From: Bedellia somnulentella
Taxonomy: Eukaryota; Arthropoda; Insecta; Lepidoptera; Bedelliidae
DNA: 64,000 bases
Reading direction: 5' to 3'
Assembly: GCA_963576735.1 (NCBI GenBank)
Contig: OY755179.1
Span: 992,001 to 1,056,000, forward strand
Shown here: positions 9,958-21,666 of the stretch, one piece after another
Layout: every line of letters begins with the position of its first letter
How positions within the stretch are numbered: position 1 is the first letter of the stretch
The notes under the pieces: generated by a model
Databases searched by the model: none
Told to the model about the DNA's origin: nothing
The model's input: only the letters and a program-made list of their open reading frames with translations
Translations under genes and position numbers: made by a program

Positions 9958-10468
9958 ACATAGTTTTAAAATGTGTAATTATGATTTAATATTGTTTTAA
10001 TTACTTTGTAAATAAATAGAAATAAAAGAAAAGTTAGTTCTCATCACCTTGATTCAAAAACTTTAAACGATAATTTTTTTTAATTAGTTCAGGAATCACT
10101 GCTCAAAGAACATTCACTTAACATAATGTTAAAAAGTGACTAAGGTATTTTTTAGACGACTAACATATCAGATTCTTTATGACGTACATCCTTAACTTAC
10201 TCTCTCTGTTTTTCTACATCTTCGTCTCGATGAAAGAGAAAGATATACAGCGGTTAATGTAGTTGATAATGATGACAGAGCAGTCTAAAGAAAGCTGCGT
10301 CATAAATCAAAAGATGTGAAACGAGGAGCGCACTGTAGCGAATAAAGCCTGATCGATATCGTGTCAATTATCTACAGATGCCTAATCTGCGATACAATAT
10401 AGGTGATGTGGCACAATAATATTGTGTATCTAGTATTTTATATAAAATAAACATTATTTCATTTATTT
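9958..10468. other. No feature identified
   Basis: AT-rich, unassigned. Confidence 0.35.
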
Positions 10469-10716
10469 GCTGTGTAGTGTCGTCTTAGAATAACACTACC
10501 CCATTTCTACCCGTGGGTGATCGTAAGAGGCGACTACTGGTATAAGGGCTTTTCAAGTGATTTTTGGGCGATGTGGTTGGAGACCCGTCACCAAAAACTT
10601 TTATTGTTACCATCTTTTCCCCACTCAACTTCCAAAAGTGGCTGAGAAATTTCTCATTCCAAAGCTCTAGCTACCCCGTTTTAAGAATTATAGCCGTGAG
10701 TATATGTATGTATGTA
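10469..10716 (+). mobile_element. SINE-A copy, subfamily A3
   Basis: Full-length A3: CTACCCGTGGGTGATCGTAA, GTGATTTTTGGGCGATGTGG and CTCATTCCAAAGCTC. ATTTATTT occurs on the left and ATTTAATT follows the tail, so a short target duplication is possible. Confidence 0.85.
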
Positions 10717-10958
10717 TTTAATTTTGATTTCAATATTTTACTTTAAATTTTTAATTATCATTACTTATTGATGATGATATATGATGATACATGAGACCCT
10801 GGTTACCATCTAAGCTTATTATGAAGAGGACTGAAAAGGCTCCAAAACTACTGAAAACATTTTAAAATACGTTTCATTTTGCTAAAACCTTCAGGATATA
10901 GGAATATAACAGCCATGGGAAAACTGGGGTGCACTACTAGTACACATATAAACTAAAC

Positions 10959-11199
10959 ATACATACATACACTTACGGCTATAAATCCCTAAAAGGGGAA
11001 CCAGAGCTTCAGAAGACGGAATTCCTTTAGCCATTTTTGGAGATTAAGGTGGGAAAATATTGTAAAAGAAAGGCTCTTGTTAGGGTCTCCAACCGCATCG
11101 ACAAAAAATCACTTAAAAAGCCCGAATACCCTTTGTCGCCTCTTATAAACACCCAAGGGCAGTATTAGGGTAGTGTATTCCAAGCCTTCACTACACAGA
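10959..11199 (-). mobile_element. SINE-A copy, diverged
   Basis: Full span from ACTTACGGCTATAAATCCC to CAAGCCTTCACTACACAG, with many substitutions. Confidence 0.75.
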
Positions 11200-11298
11200 T
11201 AATCTAAACGTCAGTACAAATTAAACTACCGCTAAACTAAACTAAACTTTGAGTGTTTTTTTGTACCTAAAACTGTTAGACTCATATCATACTCATCT

Positions 11299-11533
11299 CA
11301 TATACTCACGGCTATAAATCCCTAGAAGGGGTAGCCAGAGCTAAGGAATTAGAAATTCCCTAGCCACTTTTGTAAGTTGCGTGGGGAACAGATGGTGAAA
11401 TAAAGATTGTTGGTAACGGGTCTCCAACAGCATCGCCCAAAACTATCTTAAAAGCCCCGAAACCGTTAGTCGCCTCTTACGTACACACACTCTGGAAGAA
11501 ATGGGGTAGTGCTATTCTAAGCCTACACAGCAA
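11299..11533 (-). mobile_element. SINE-A copy, subfamily A1 variant
   Basis: Contains GATTGTTGGTAACGGGTCTC, CAACAGCATCGCCC and ACACACTCTGGAAGAAATGG. The last two variants recur in the copy at 52565, so the two share a sub-lineage. Confidence 0.8.
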
Positions 11534-12417
11534 CTACACTGATAAAACTGTTAGACGTAAAATACAAAGCTAACCGCAGTAGTCCGCGCAAGTACCGTGA
11601 ATATATTGGTGTCAGAGATTCAATACATTTCTTTTAATTCTATTATAAAGTACAAACTATAACAAAATACGTAGTATAACGTTACTGAGAACACCAAAAC
11701 ACCAATTCATAGATAAGATTTTTTGTTTTGGGTGACCATAAAGTTCATGAAACAAATGCATTAATTCTGGAATTTAGACCAACATGGTATGATTCCTGTC
11801 TTATTTAAGGTATGTTTACTATGTCTTAAAAAACCCAAAATCCTGTAAATTATACTATATAACAAAATTTATGTTCTTAATTTGTCATTTCATAGTTTAT
11901 GAAAAATCTTGTTTGTATCCGGCAACGGGAGAGCCAGAATATATTATAAAAAAAACATACAAAATGTTAAGACATTTTGTTATACGGTTACTTATTTACC
12001 CAAATATATGGCAGTCATTCACATTAATTTTATCAACACTAGACTCTTAAACTTATCAGGTAAAAAATATATAAATCCACAAGTATCAGTACATCATTTT
12101 TATTCGTGAAAAAGTTATTACGGCTGCGAAATGGACAAGTCATAAAACCGTTTTAGCGGCTGCAGGGCTGCCGAGCTCCGAGCACCCTGGCCGACCAATA
12201 AAATAAGCGACTCACACCGGTGCGTTACTTTAATCATCTGCCTTTCATTACATCATAAAACTCTACCGCTATAAAACAGCACTTATCACTCGACATGGAT
12301 TTTTCATATCGGCTTCTCTTTGTCATAAAAGAAATCACTTAAAAAGTGCAGTAATAGGTCTAGGACAATGGGCGAGGGTGATTTCTTGGGGTGGAAACAC
12401 GGAGTGAAATCTGGAGG
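11534..12417. other. No feature identified
   Basis: Unassigned; the short open frames have no support. Confidence 0.35.
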
Positions 12418-12549
12418 CCTAGCACGCGCGCTATTTTATCGACACGATATCGGTTAGACTGAGATGACTGTATACAATACTAAGTAAGTGCGATAGAGAT
12501 AGCTGGTTTATACCACGCGATATATAGTTAAAAGATCGCTCGTACTAGC
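12418..12549 (+). mobile_element. MITE-D copy
   Basis: A ~132-bp non-coding element from CCTAGCACGCGCGCTATTTT to CGCTCGTACTAGC. The ends form a ~12-bp inverted repeat (CTAGYACGAGCG). The body contains ATCGACACGATATCGGTTAG and TTTATACCACGCGATATA, shared with six other loci in this window. Confidence 0.75.
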
Positions 12550-13376
12550 AATGCTGGTTGCAGACGGGTCTTGGCCGTTTCAATCTGTAAGTCCAGGTTG
12601 CCGAGACGTGCAAGATTAATATTTCAGTCCCCCTTTACAGTTGAAAGGCAAATAAAGAAATGTTTTACAAAAACAGTTCATAGTATTATAAGAATAAAGT
12701 GGCATTGGGAGATATTTTGGAAAGGAAATAGAAGTTTATCGATTTTTACTTTCCCTTTAATAGTTGTGGCTGCGTTCGTGATTATATTAAGATGCCACAT
12801 CATGTCTCGGGCTTATAGTCAGGAAATAATGCAATCACTAACACCTGTGAGTGTAAGTAGTATTTGCGTGTATCTTGACTATTCAGTGTTTGTTATATAA
12901 GTATTTGCTAAGGAAATGCAATCACAGCAAACGCAAAGGTATAATCTGTTATTTTCTTGATGTGATGTTGATGCTAAAAACTTTATATCTTTGAAAATTA
13001 AAATCAATCTTTATGGTCTACCCCAGTGAGGAAATGCTAGAACATAACTAATGTTACTAGATGTCGTCTTGCAATCGAAGTTTTCCCATAATTTAGACAA
13101 ATAACAATAAAACAAATAATATTCTTCTTTTCTCATTTTGAGTTGACCACATACGTTGAAAATAAATAAAAGTGTATATTATGATTTTGTAACAAGTAAA
13201 ACATATGGTAGTGCATGTGAATGTAATTCTTTTTCACAAAGTTAACATACTTTACATAGATGTTGAATTAAAAAAATAACTATAGGTACTCCTTCGGTAT
13301 TATATATGAGTCTGAGTAATTTCATTCTTCTCCGTTTGGGCGATTTACGTAAAAAGGTGCCAATTTTGCTTTCGTA
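12550..13376. other. No feature identified
   Basis: A 109-codon plus-strand frame (12571-12900) overlaps the MITE-D flank and has no domain or splice support. Confidence 0.35.
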
Positions 13377-13618
13377 CATACATACATATACTCACGGCTA
13401 TAAATCCCTCAAAGGGGTAGCCAGAGCTAAGGAATTAGAAATTCCTCAGCCACTTTTGGAAAGTTGAGTGGGAAAAGATGGTAAAGTAAAGGTTGTTGGT
13501 GATGGGTCTCCAACTGCGTCGCCCACAAATCCCTTAAAAGCCCCAATACGTTAGTCGCCTCTTACATAAACCCATCGGTAGAAACGGGGTAGTGCTATTC
13601 TAAACCGTTACTACACGG
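13377..13618 (-). mobile_element. SINE-A copy, subfamily A1
   Basis: Near full length. The ACCCATCGGTAGAAACGGGG variant of the head also occurs in the copy at 51826, marking a small A1 sub-lineage. Confidence 0.85.
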
Positions 13619-13859
13619 CAAAGCCGACTCTTTCAGTATTAATATACAACAAAGTACCCCAAACATTATAGAAATATAAGATGGAAATAGGCTTAGTCTA
13701 AAATTGGCAACCGCAACACTTATCACCGTAGGCGTATTGTCACTTAGGAATGAATTTCGCTTGTGGTTTTCTATCAAGTGGATCAATTTAGTCTGACATT
13801 TTGGAGTTTCTTCTGCAAATTAATAATAATGTAATATATGTGTAGTATTGGAGAGAAAT

Positions 13860-14086
13860 TGCCGTGTAGTGCCGGCTTAGAATGCCCTTTCTACCCACGG
13901 GTGTCGTAAGAGGGGACTAAGGGTGTGGGGGTTTTTATTGGATTTTTGGTCGATGCGGATGGAGACCCATCACCAAAAACTTTTCCCTACTCAACTTCCA
14001 AAAGTGGCTGAGGAATGTATAATTCCTTGGCTCTAGCTACCCCTTCTGGAGAATTGTATACGTGAGTATATGTATGTATGTATGTA
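13860..14086 (+). mobile_element. SINE-A copy, subfamily A2
   Basis: An A2 copy with two internal deletions. The 11-bp target duplication TGGAGAGAAAT lies at 13849-13859 and 14087-14097. Confidence 0.85.
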
Positions 14087-14251
14087 TGGAGAGAAATGGG
14101 TTACAACTGCTTTAAGCCGACAACATCATCTTCTATTATCTAAATAGAACTCTAAGATTTTATAGTTTAAGTCGACCTTAAAGGTCGCGTTTAATCTTAA
14201 ATATTTCGATGTAATATAACATAAATAGGGGTTTGTAGTTGTTAAGTTAGT

Positions 14252-14461
14252 TAGCCATGCAGTGCCGGCTTAGAATATCACTTCCCTTTTCTACCCACTG
14301 GTGTTTTTTGGCGATGCGGTGGGAGACCCATCATCAACGTTACTTTTTTTCCACCATCTTCTCTCCGATAAACTGCCAAATGTGGCTGAGGAGTTTTTAG
14401 TTCTCAATCTCTGATTACCTCTTTTTGTTATTATTGCCGTGATGATGTTTGTATGTATGTA
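14252..14461 (+). mobile_element. SINE-A copy, A0-like, internally deleted
   Basis: Head AGCCATGCAGTGCCGGCTTAG and body CCAAATGTGGCTGAGGAG, with the CGTAAGAGGCGACTAAGGG block deleted. Confidence 0.7.
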
Positions 14462-14510
14462 GTAGTTATTAAATTTAAATCCGTATTTCTGCTTCATTTA
14501 AAATAGTGAA

Positions 14511-14551
14511 TCAAACTAGTGTTGATAAATTAATTATCAACGCTAGTTTGA
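14511..14551. repeat. Inverted repeat, 18-bp arms, one mismatch
   Basis: TCAAACTAGTGTTGATAA (14511-14528) faces TTATCAACGCTAGTTTGA (14534-14551) around a 5-bp loop. Confidence 0.8.
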
Positions 14552-14561
14552 TTGAATAAAT

Positions 14562-15422
14562 ACTTCACGGTATAACATTTAATAATCATATTAATCTACT
14601 TAATTTCACAACCACAAAATGGCCGCTCTTCTGTGTTGAAATAATTCGATACATTAAACACTAAATTTCACAATTACGTAGCATTATTGTAAACCAAAAA
14701 ATGCAGTATGGTATTACCTGATTGAACAGTGAAAAATTCATGAAATTCAATCGCCATTCATTCTATGTATTTTCATTACGCATTCGGTACCGGAATATGC
14801 AAATATTTCAATCGGCTTAAAATAAATAAATACACGGTCTCAACTCACGATGGGGTAATAGTAAATTGATTGATTCGACGAGCTCACTTGTTCCATCCTG
14901 TATAAGCACGCATAGGGTGTTCTGTTAATTTGACTACGGTCAAATGCAGTGGGATAATAAATCATGCGGTGAAGAGGGGGTTTATATCGATCTTGAGGTT
15001 TCTTAACTTCCGGTGGCTTTGAATTTGAGAGATTGACTTAAAGGTTAACGAACAGAACTATTTGTGTTAGAACTTTAAATTTTGATCGGATACCATGCTT
15101 CTTAAAATTTGTTAATTAAGTAAAACTTAAAAAGAAAACAAAAGAAAAGAAAATGTTTATTCGCTGCTGCAAATTAAATTAGTACTACATAAAAAAAAAC
15201 ATAAAACATGTTAAATGAACACAATAAAAAACAAAACTTAAAAATACTAAAACATAAATTAAAAATTGTGCACAGCAACGACTAGGATTCTGACTCAGTA
15301 TATTGTTATGAGTTTTACCTCATAACACTGGTTTTCAGCCAGTCCTATATTTGTGACAATGACACCTAAATAAATAACCCTACGGCATACATTATAGAAT
15401 ATAACACAATTCACGCAAAAAA
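14562..15422. other. No feature identified
   Basis: Unassigned. An A-rich block at about 15120-15260 looks like retroposon-tail debris. Confidence 0.35.
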
Positions 15423-15474
15423 TATTGAAAATGATATTGGATTGAATCAGGCGTTACTTTGCGGAAATCCATAG

Positions 15475-15845
15475 CAATACTAATATTAATAAATTTCTTC
15501 GCTTAATTCCGCTAAATAATACCTGCAGTCTTCATGCAACATGCACTGTGCACCGCCCGCCCTTCCACTTACAAGAAATCGAAAAGCAGACAATGCATTG
15601 TCCACCACACACACACCCGCAAGCGAAAACCACAGGCAACCACAAACATGCGACGCGTTTCGACTCAACACGAGTCATTGACGAGCAGTTAGTAGACAGT
15701 TCGGCAGCTGACCACCGAGTGCCGGTCATACGATTTTGCGGTTATATTTATAGGCCAGGCTCCCCACTCCCCCACCCAAAGAACATCAATGACGAGTGAC
15801 TATATTATTGGAAAAAATTGTCAGAAGTGGGAACGGTGTAGCCCA
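15475..15845 (-). repeat. Penelope LTR, left (inverted) arm
   Basis: Reverse complement of 16071-16436, with only small indels (one is a ~7-bp GACAATG-type difference in the CACACAC stretch) and scattered substitutions. A TATAAATA box is readable on the minus strand at 15752-15745. Confidence 0.85.
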
Positions 15846-15847
15846 GT

Positions 15848-16132
15848 TTTCTAACAAGATACGGGGAGCACGTGGCAGCATTCAGAAACGACCATCCAGA
15901 AAGGTCTCACTTTGCGAAACATCTATTGGATACTGGACACGTTCTCCCCGATAATCATAATCTGGAGATTTTACATACTTGTAATAAGGGATTAAGATTA
16001 TGTCTTTTAGAGAAACTTGAAATCTCCAGATATGATAATGATAATTCCGTTGCACTGCTGAATGAACAGTTGGGCTACACCGTTTCCCCACTTTTGACAA
16101 TTTTTTCCAATAATATAGTCACTCGTCATTGA
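15848..16132 (+). pseudogene. Penelope-like element, C-terminal endonuclease (EN) fragment
   Basis: The frame reads RYGEHVAAFRNDHPERSHFA then KHLLDTGH, LEILHTCNKGLRLCLLEKLE and ends LLTIFSN...TRH, with a stop at 16130-16132. R-x2-EH, the FAKHLLxTGH box and the EILH-x-xxKG-x9-LEKLEI motif are typical of the GIY-YIG endonuclease domain that ends Penelope-like proteins. The domain's GIY and YIG strands and the whole RT are absent. The last ~20 codons lie inside the right LTR, as expected if the LTR includes the 3' end of the ORF. This is a truncated remnant with no start of its own. Confidence 0.75.
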
Positions 16133-16436
16133 TGTTCTTTGGGTGGGGGAGTGGGGAGCCTGGCCTATAAATATAACCGCAAAATCGTATGACCGGCACT
16201 CGGTGGTCAGCTGCCGAACTGTCTACTAACTGCTCGTCAATGACTCGTGTTGAGTCGAAACGCGTCGCATGTTTGTGGTTGCCTGTGGTTTTCGCTTGCG
16301 GGTGTGTGTGTGGTGCATTGTCTGCTTTTCGATTTCTTGTAAGTGGAAGGGCGGGCGGTGCACAGTGCGTGTTGCATGAAGACTGCAGGTATTATTTAGC
16401 GGAATTAAGCGAAGAAATTTATTAATATTAGTATTG
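16071..16436 (+). repeat. Penelope LTR, right arm
   Basis: Begins at TGGGCTACACCGTTTCCCC inside the ORF and ends ...GAAATTTATTAATATTAG. It holds the 3' end of the coding region, a GGGTGGGGGAGTGGGGAG block, a TATA box and a splice-donor-like site. Confidence 0.85.
16166..16173 (+). promoter_or_regulatory. TATA box candidate in the Penelope LTR
   Basis: TATAAATA in GGCCTATAAATATAACC, followed ~40 bp on by GGTGGTCAGCTG, an initiator-like site. Penelope-like elements are known to start transcription inside their LTRs. Position and sequence fit, but this is inference. Confidence 0.45.
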
Positions 16437-16446
16437 AAAATGATAT

Positions 16447-16823
16447 CACTGATCTCATACAATGCAATGGCCACTTAAAAAAAACATATTAAATACTTAC
16501 TATAATATATATTTATATACATACTTATATTATCTCGCGTATATAAACAAATTTAGAGAACATACATACAAATATAAACATATACTTATATGTATTTTAA
16601 ATATTTATAACGTTTGTAAAAGGAGTAGGATATAGGCCTAGGAGCTGGATTTAAGAAGAAGGATTCTGTTGGGCTAGGAAGTAGCTTTTAAGCTTGCGTT
16701 TAAAAGCATTCTTACTAGTTATGTCCCGGATCGGGCACAATTTGTAAAATTGCGCTTAATTTATATTTTAAGGACAAAAATACTGGCAAGTCTAAAAATT
16801 ATATAGCTTTGTCTTATTCTATA
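16447..16823. other. No feature identified
   Basis: AT-rich then mixed sequence; the block GGACAAAAATACTGGC and what precedes it are unassigned. Confidence 0.35.
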
Positions 16824-17043
16824 GCTGTGTAGTGTCGGCTTAGAATAGCACTACCCCATTTCTTCCGGTGGGTGTACGTAAGAGGCGACTAACGGTATTG
16901 AGGCTTTTAAGGGTTTTTTGGGCGATGCGGTTGGAGACCCATCACCAACAAACTTTTCTTTTACCATCTTTTCCCCACTCACATTTCCAAAAGTGGCTGA
17001 GGGATTTCTAATTTACAGCCGTGAGTATATGTATGTATTTATG
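16824..17043 (+). mobile_element. SINE-A copy, subfamily A1
   Basis: A1 head and body. A deletion joins GGGATTTCTAATTTACAGCC directly to the tail, removing the CCCCTT...GGG hairpin arm. Confidence 0.85.
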
Positions 17044-17478
17044 TTTGTCTAAGAAATAGTTAATTCTATAGCTCTGATGTCCCTTATTTTGGAAATCAAA
17101 GCCTTAGTTTAGTACCGGTTTGGATAGGTATAAATATATACGCCTTATTTAGGCAAGCCCTGCTTACCCCTGTCAATATTCACAGCTCAATAGTCGCAAG
17201 GAACGGCGGAAGACACGCAATCTATGCATTAACGTACAAGAAAGTGCATTTACTCGTAGCAATTACCGCTCAGACGGGACATTAATTACTATTTTGCACA
17301 AAATACTGCATAGATTTGTGAGCTTTTGAAGACAAAGCATATTTTATTCGTTATATATGTTTTGTGAAATAAGTTTATATGCTTTTTAGTTACTAATTAA
17401 ATAATGGGATAAATTAAACTAATTTTATGAATGTGATAATTGCAGTGCATCCTAGCTAAGTAGTTTTGTTAATAATTA

Positions 17479-17685
17479 GCTGTTTAGTATCGGCTTAGAA
17501 AAGCAGAACTTCATTTTTTCCCGCGGATGTCACAAGAGGTGATACAGAATTTCGGAGCTTTTAAACTGATTTTGGGGATGTGACTAGAGACCATTAAAAT
17601 ACATTCTTTATTCACAATCTTTTTGCCATTTATCTTCCCAAACGGCCTGAGAAATTTCTGATTTAGCTTTGTTTTTAGGCAATTG
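17479..17685 (+). mobile_element. SINE-A copy, old
   Basis: AGCTGTTTAGTATCGGCTTAG through CGGCCTGAGAAATTTCTG. The tail is lost and the copy is highly diverged. Confidence 0.55.
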
Positions 17686-17700
17686 GCCTAGACCTCGATT

Positions 17701-18600
17701 TTAAAACATACCCTTTTCATATTTTAAATTGATAAAAGACATCAAACTAAACAACTTTGCTATGGAAATCTTATCTCAAATATTGTAATTTTCAAAATAA
17801 TTAATAAAAAGTGTCACTGCCTAGATCAAACTGAGAAAGTATGTTGAGGTTCTTAGCCTCAGCTGAAATTAAAAGAAACATCTTGTGATTTGACAATATG
17901 TTTTTTATTCTTAAAGTATAAAAAGGGTATAATTAAAACAACTTCTGACTTTCTGATATTTTAATCGCGTGTTATTACATGGTTTTTTAAAGCCCGACGT
18001 TTGGAAAACTTTTCAGTTATCATGGTCACGGGAAGACAGGTGTTATTTAAATAATTGCGATTAAAATATCCGAAAGTCTAATGTTGTTTTAATTATAATG
18101 TGCAATCGTGAAAGTCTTAGTAAATACTATAAAAAGCAATTGTAACCATGAGTTTGTGTGTTTAGATAGTGTCATTGTCCCGCGCGATTAAGACTAAGCC
18201 TAGTTTGTGGGCCTAAGCCTAGCCTAAGGGTATTGTCAAGAACCATATGTACAGTAATATTGGAAAAATAAATGATTTATTATTTATGTAGTTAGATATC
18301 AATGTTTGTATCTTCACAGACAAATCAAAATAAAATTAATGGAGACGACAGCCGTCATTCACAAATCAATGTCAACAGCACATGGCCCAAGTTATAATTA
18401 GTGTAAAAGTAATCAGTAAGATAAACGTTGATTAATTTAGCACTGTCGCAATTTAAACATTCGCTCGCAAATGAAGAATAAACTTAGTGAGGGTGAGACA
18501 GGGCGAACTCGCCCCGAGCTTTGCTTGCGTTATAGAGGTACAGTGGGTTGAATGTGTTTCTCATTCAGGTCCATTCATTGTTGTGATGTTTTTAAACTGC
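17701..18600. other. No feature identified
   Basis: Unassigned. It contains a small irregular CCTAAGCCTAG repeat near 18195-18230 and a locally GC-rich patch near 18500 (GGCGAACTCGCCCCGAGC). Confidence 0.35.
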
Positions 18601-18615
18601 TGTATTTTCAGACAT

Positions 18616-18865
18616 GTAGTGACCGTGTAGTGTCAGCTTAGAATAACACTACCCCATTTCTACCCGTGGGTGATAGTAAGAGGCGACTAAGGGTATAGGG
18701 GCTTATTAAGTGATTTTTGGGCGATGTGGTTGGAGACCCGTCACCAAAAACATTTATTATTACCATCTTTCCCCCAATCAACTTCCAAAAGTGGCTGAGG
18801 AATTCCTCATTCCAAAGCTCTGGCTACCCCGTTAAGGGATTTGTAGCCGTGAGTATATGTATGTA
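18616..18865 (+). mobile_element. SINE-A copy, subfamily A3, with 15-bp target duplication
   Basis: Clean A3 copy. TGTATTTTCAGACAT flanks it at 18601-18615 and 18866-18880, with the right copy merging into the TATG tail. Confidence 0.9.
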
Positions 18866-18880
18866 TGTATTTTCAGACAT

Positions 18881-21509
18881 CTAAGCTAAATTGAAGTAAT
18901 AGTTTAAGTGACACGTAAGATTAGTACAAAAAATAAAATTTATACGTTAAGGTAAAAGAGATTTAAGTAAAATACGAATTTATGCTCGTTTGTGCAATTA
19001 AATGTTGGCATAGGATTTTTATAGCCACTCTTGCTTCTTATTGAATAATCTATGAATAAAAGCTATGATCAATACCTTTAAATTAAAAACCTCATCAATT
19101 AAGTAAAAAATAAGTAGGTACATTATTATAGAAAAAAAGTTACATCTATTTAAAATTTGAAAAGGTTATTTTCCTTTAACTTTCAATTCTGTGATTCTGA
19201 TGTAATTTGTTTGAAAATAAAACTGAACTAAATGCTGTAGACATGGATGGGATACCATTGCCTCAATAATAGAAATCGAGCGTAGCCCCATTTATGCTTG
19301 TTTTGTAGATAATTTATGTGTTTACTTGGTATAAAATTACTAACATAGATACTACTCGTATAGAATAAGTTTGAATAGTACTAACAAAATTTAAGGAACT
19401 AGTTGTCTGAAAATAAACATTTATTATGTGTGTTAAAATGTATGTTAACCCGTCACTGTACCTTCAAAATAGGTTCACAGTTAGAAACTAGGAGACTGCT
19501 GTATAAATGTTCCAAGGATGTAAGGACAGCGCACTTCTAATTCACAATTCACACGCTATTTCCTTCACTACGCCCAACCTCGAGTGAAACACTGAAATTT
19601 GATTGTTCTGCTCTTGTTTTACTTTGTTGAAAAATTTTACTGAAATTCTATAAATCGTTTCAGTAAGAACTATTCGTTTACTGATAATTTATTTATTTAA
19701 TTAATACGTACACAAACAGCATTATATAACAAACATTACCTTTACACAAAATTTTTGATTCGGCTCTGTTACAATGCCAAAAAAAGTGCACACAACATTA
19801 TTGGTTATTATCGTTAGCAATTTTCTTCTTCATAAATAATATAATTATCAAAGCTACTCAAAACAATAACAAATAATATAGATATAAGTAAAACTCCAAA
19901 GAATTACACCAAATTAATAATAATTAAAAAACTAAATAAATTACAATTAAATTAAAATAACAATAATATGATTCAATAAAATTAGCAATAAAGTAAAAAT
20001 AAGTAAAATGGAACAAGAAAAAATTATAAAAAAATAAATAAAAAAATGATGAATGATAGTAGTAACAGCTTATATTATTGACAAATAATTATAGCGATAT
20101 TGAAGCACTATTGGTGAACCTTTTCACCATGATTTTAACTTATTACCTTACATGACTATTATGTTATTTATTTTACAATTCATACATATAAATATTATTT
20201 TAACATATGGAAATATTAATTTTGTGATGTGCAACAAATAGTTGTAAAAATTTTGTTATGGCTCTAAAACCAATAAATATCTGAACTGCTGACACTAATA
20301 TGAACCCATATTCATTTTAACATTGCGGTCAAACGATGGTTCAATCGAAGAAGTTTTAACATTTTATTTGTGACTGTCAAATATATGAACAGTTTGTTGA
20401 TTTGGCTGCTCACGTTTTCCAAAACAATTTTTCAGGAAATAAGTAAATAAAAACTTTCATTTTTCAAGTCTAAACGATAATATCAAATAAGCTTTTTGAT
20501 CTGACTTGACTACAGCAATTAGAGAATTGGAAAGTCAAAACCTGCTCTATAAATTTATAAGTGGTGTGTAAATATTTGCCGGCAGATATATTGCCATAGG
20601 TTTCGACGAGGGGTGACTTTTGGCAATGACTGCGTCGGCATTCTAACTCAATAACTAAGGCTCCCCTCAAACCGAAAGATTTATTAATCCATCTCCTTAA
20701 TGTTTTCTAACGAGATTGTGTGAGATTTGAAATTAATGTGTTGCCGACTGAGACGCCTCAGATAGGTATAATTTAGTTTGGTTTGCGAATTTCTAATTCA
20801 TTATTGTATTGAAAATTAATCCACTAATATAATCTTACTAGGCGTTAGTCTAAATTGCTAAAGTACAGCCTTCAAATTCTAGGTAGGATTGGGCCCCCGG
20901 TATGGACATAAATGGGCTGTCATGATTGGAAAATGGTAAAAACCATTAACGCTGCTTAATTCTTACGATCTTTACTGATTTATGTATGAAAATAGTAATA
21001 ATACTTGGTCAACAAATCGAAGAATATCGGAAACATCATAATGTCTTGATTTTAAAGATTTTAGGAGCTATAGCAAAACAACTAAATAGAATGATGATCA
21101 ATTGAATGTCCTTAACAAAAACAATTTATGTTTTTTCTTAACCGTAAAAATTGGCAATATTATTTAGTAAGGAGAATTTCGTGCCCTGCTAACTAACGAT
21201 AATTAACGAAGCGTAGCCCACGGGTGTCGAAGCCTCCCAAATTGTATTAGCATCTCGTTACAGCGAATATATTCCTTAGCATCATACATTGCAACCCTTC
21301 AAGGATTACCCAAAAGGCTTTAGTTTGCATCATTGTATAAAAGCGATATTGTAAGCGATTTCATATAATAACTCAGCTTGGTTTATGTGTGATTTTGCCA
21401 TTAAAATGGAAATGGTTGCTGATTTTAGCTAACACAAATATTTAAATAACTTTATAGATAATGCAAAAAAATGCTGGTTTGGTGGATTTTTGTCCACTTT
21501 TGGTCGCTC
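18881..21509. other. Long AT-rich stretch without recognisable features
   Basis: The largest repeat-poor block in the window. 19690-20060 is a very A/T-rich tract (AATTAAATTAAAATAAC style) opening TTATTTATTTAATT, possibly retroposon-tail debris on the minus strand. No exon-like block, tRNA or hairpin stood out. Confidence 0.35.
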
Positions 21510-21519
21510 TTCATATTCT

Positions 21520-21666
21520 TCCATCACCCACCCATCACCAACAACTTTTATTTTTACCATCTTTTCCCCACTCACATTTCCAAAAGTGGCTGAGGAATTT
21601 CTCATTCCAAAGCTCTGGCTACCCCGTTAAGGGATTTATAGCCGTGAGTATATGTATGTATGTATG
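21520..21666 (+). mobile_element. SINE-A copy, 5'-truncated, mosaic of A1 and A3
   Basis: A 147-bp insertion with target duplication TTCATATTCT at 21510-21519 and 21667-21676. The first part has A1 variants (CATCACCAACAACTTTT, ACTCACATTTCC), the last part A3 (CTCATTCCAAAGC, CCGTTAAGGG). Confidence 0.8.

Larger units (their letters stand above)
15438..16431 (+). mobile_element. Penelope-like retroelement, 5'-truncated, with inverted LTRs
   Basis: A ~1-kb unit with two long inverted repeats (15475-15845 and 16071-16436) around the end of a GIY-YIG-type endonuclease frame. A 15-bp direct repeat TATTGAAAATGATAT (15423-15437 and 16432-16446) is the likely target duplication; its right copy overlaps the last bases of the right arm. 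Between the left duplication and the left arm lie ~37 bp of extra sequence, reminiscent of the short tail extensions described beside Penelope LTRs (family knowledge). The reverse transcriptase is missing, so the copy cannot move by itself. The strand given is that of the coding remnant. Confidence 0.8.

Noticed and set aside
12571..12900. 109-codon plus-strand frame
   Set aside because: No domain, no splice signals, background composition.
13849..14097. SINE-A as a DNA transposon (inverted ends)
   Set aside because: No terminal inverted repeats; variable-length target duplications, 5' truncation and a simple-repeat tail show retroposition.
16240..16290. Hammerhead ribozyme in the Penelope LTR (GAGTCGAAACGCGTC)
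   Set aside because: GAAAC and a following GTC are present, but there is no CUGANGA core before the GACTC/GAGTC stem and stem I does not pair.
18195..18230. Telomere-like CCTAAGCCTAG repeats
   Set aside because: Irregular and few; the expected insect telomere unit TTAGG/CCTAA is not tandem here.
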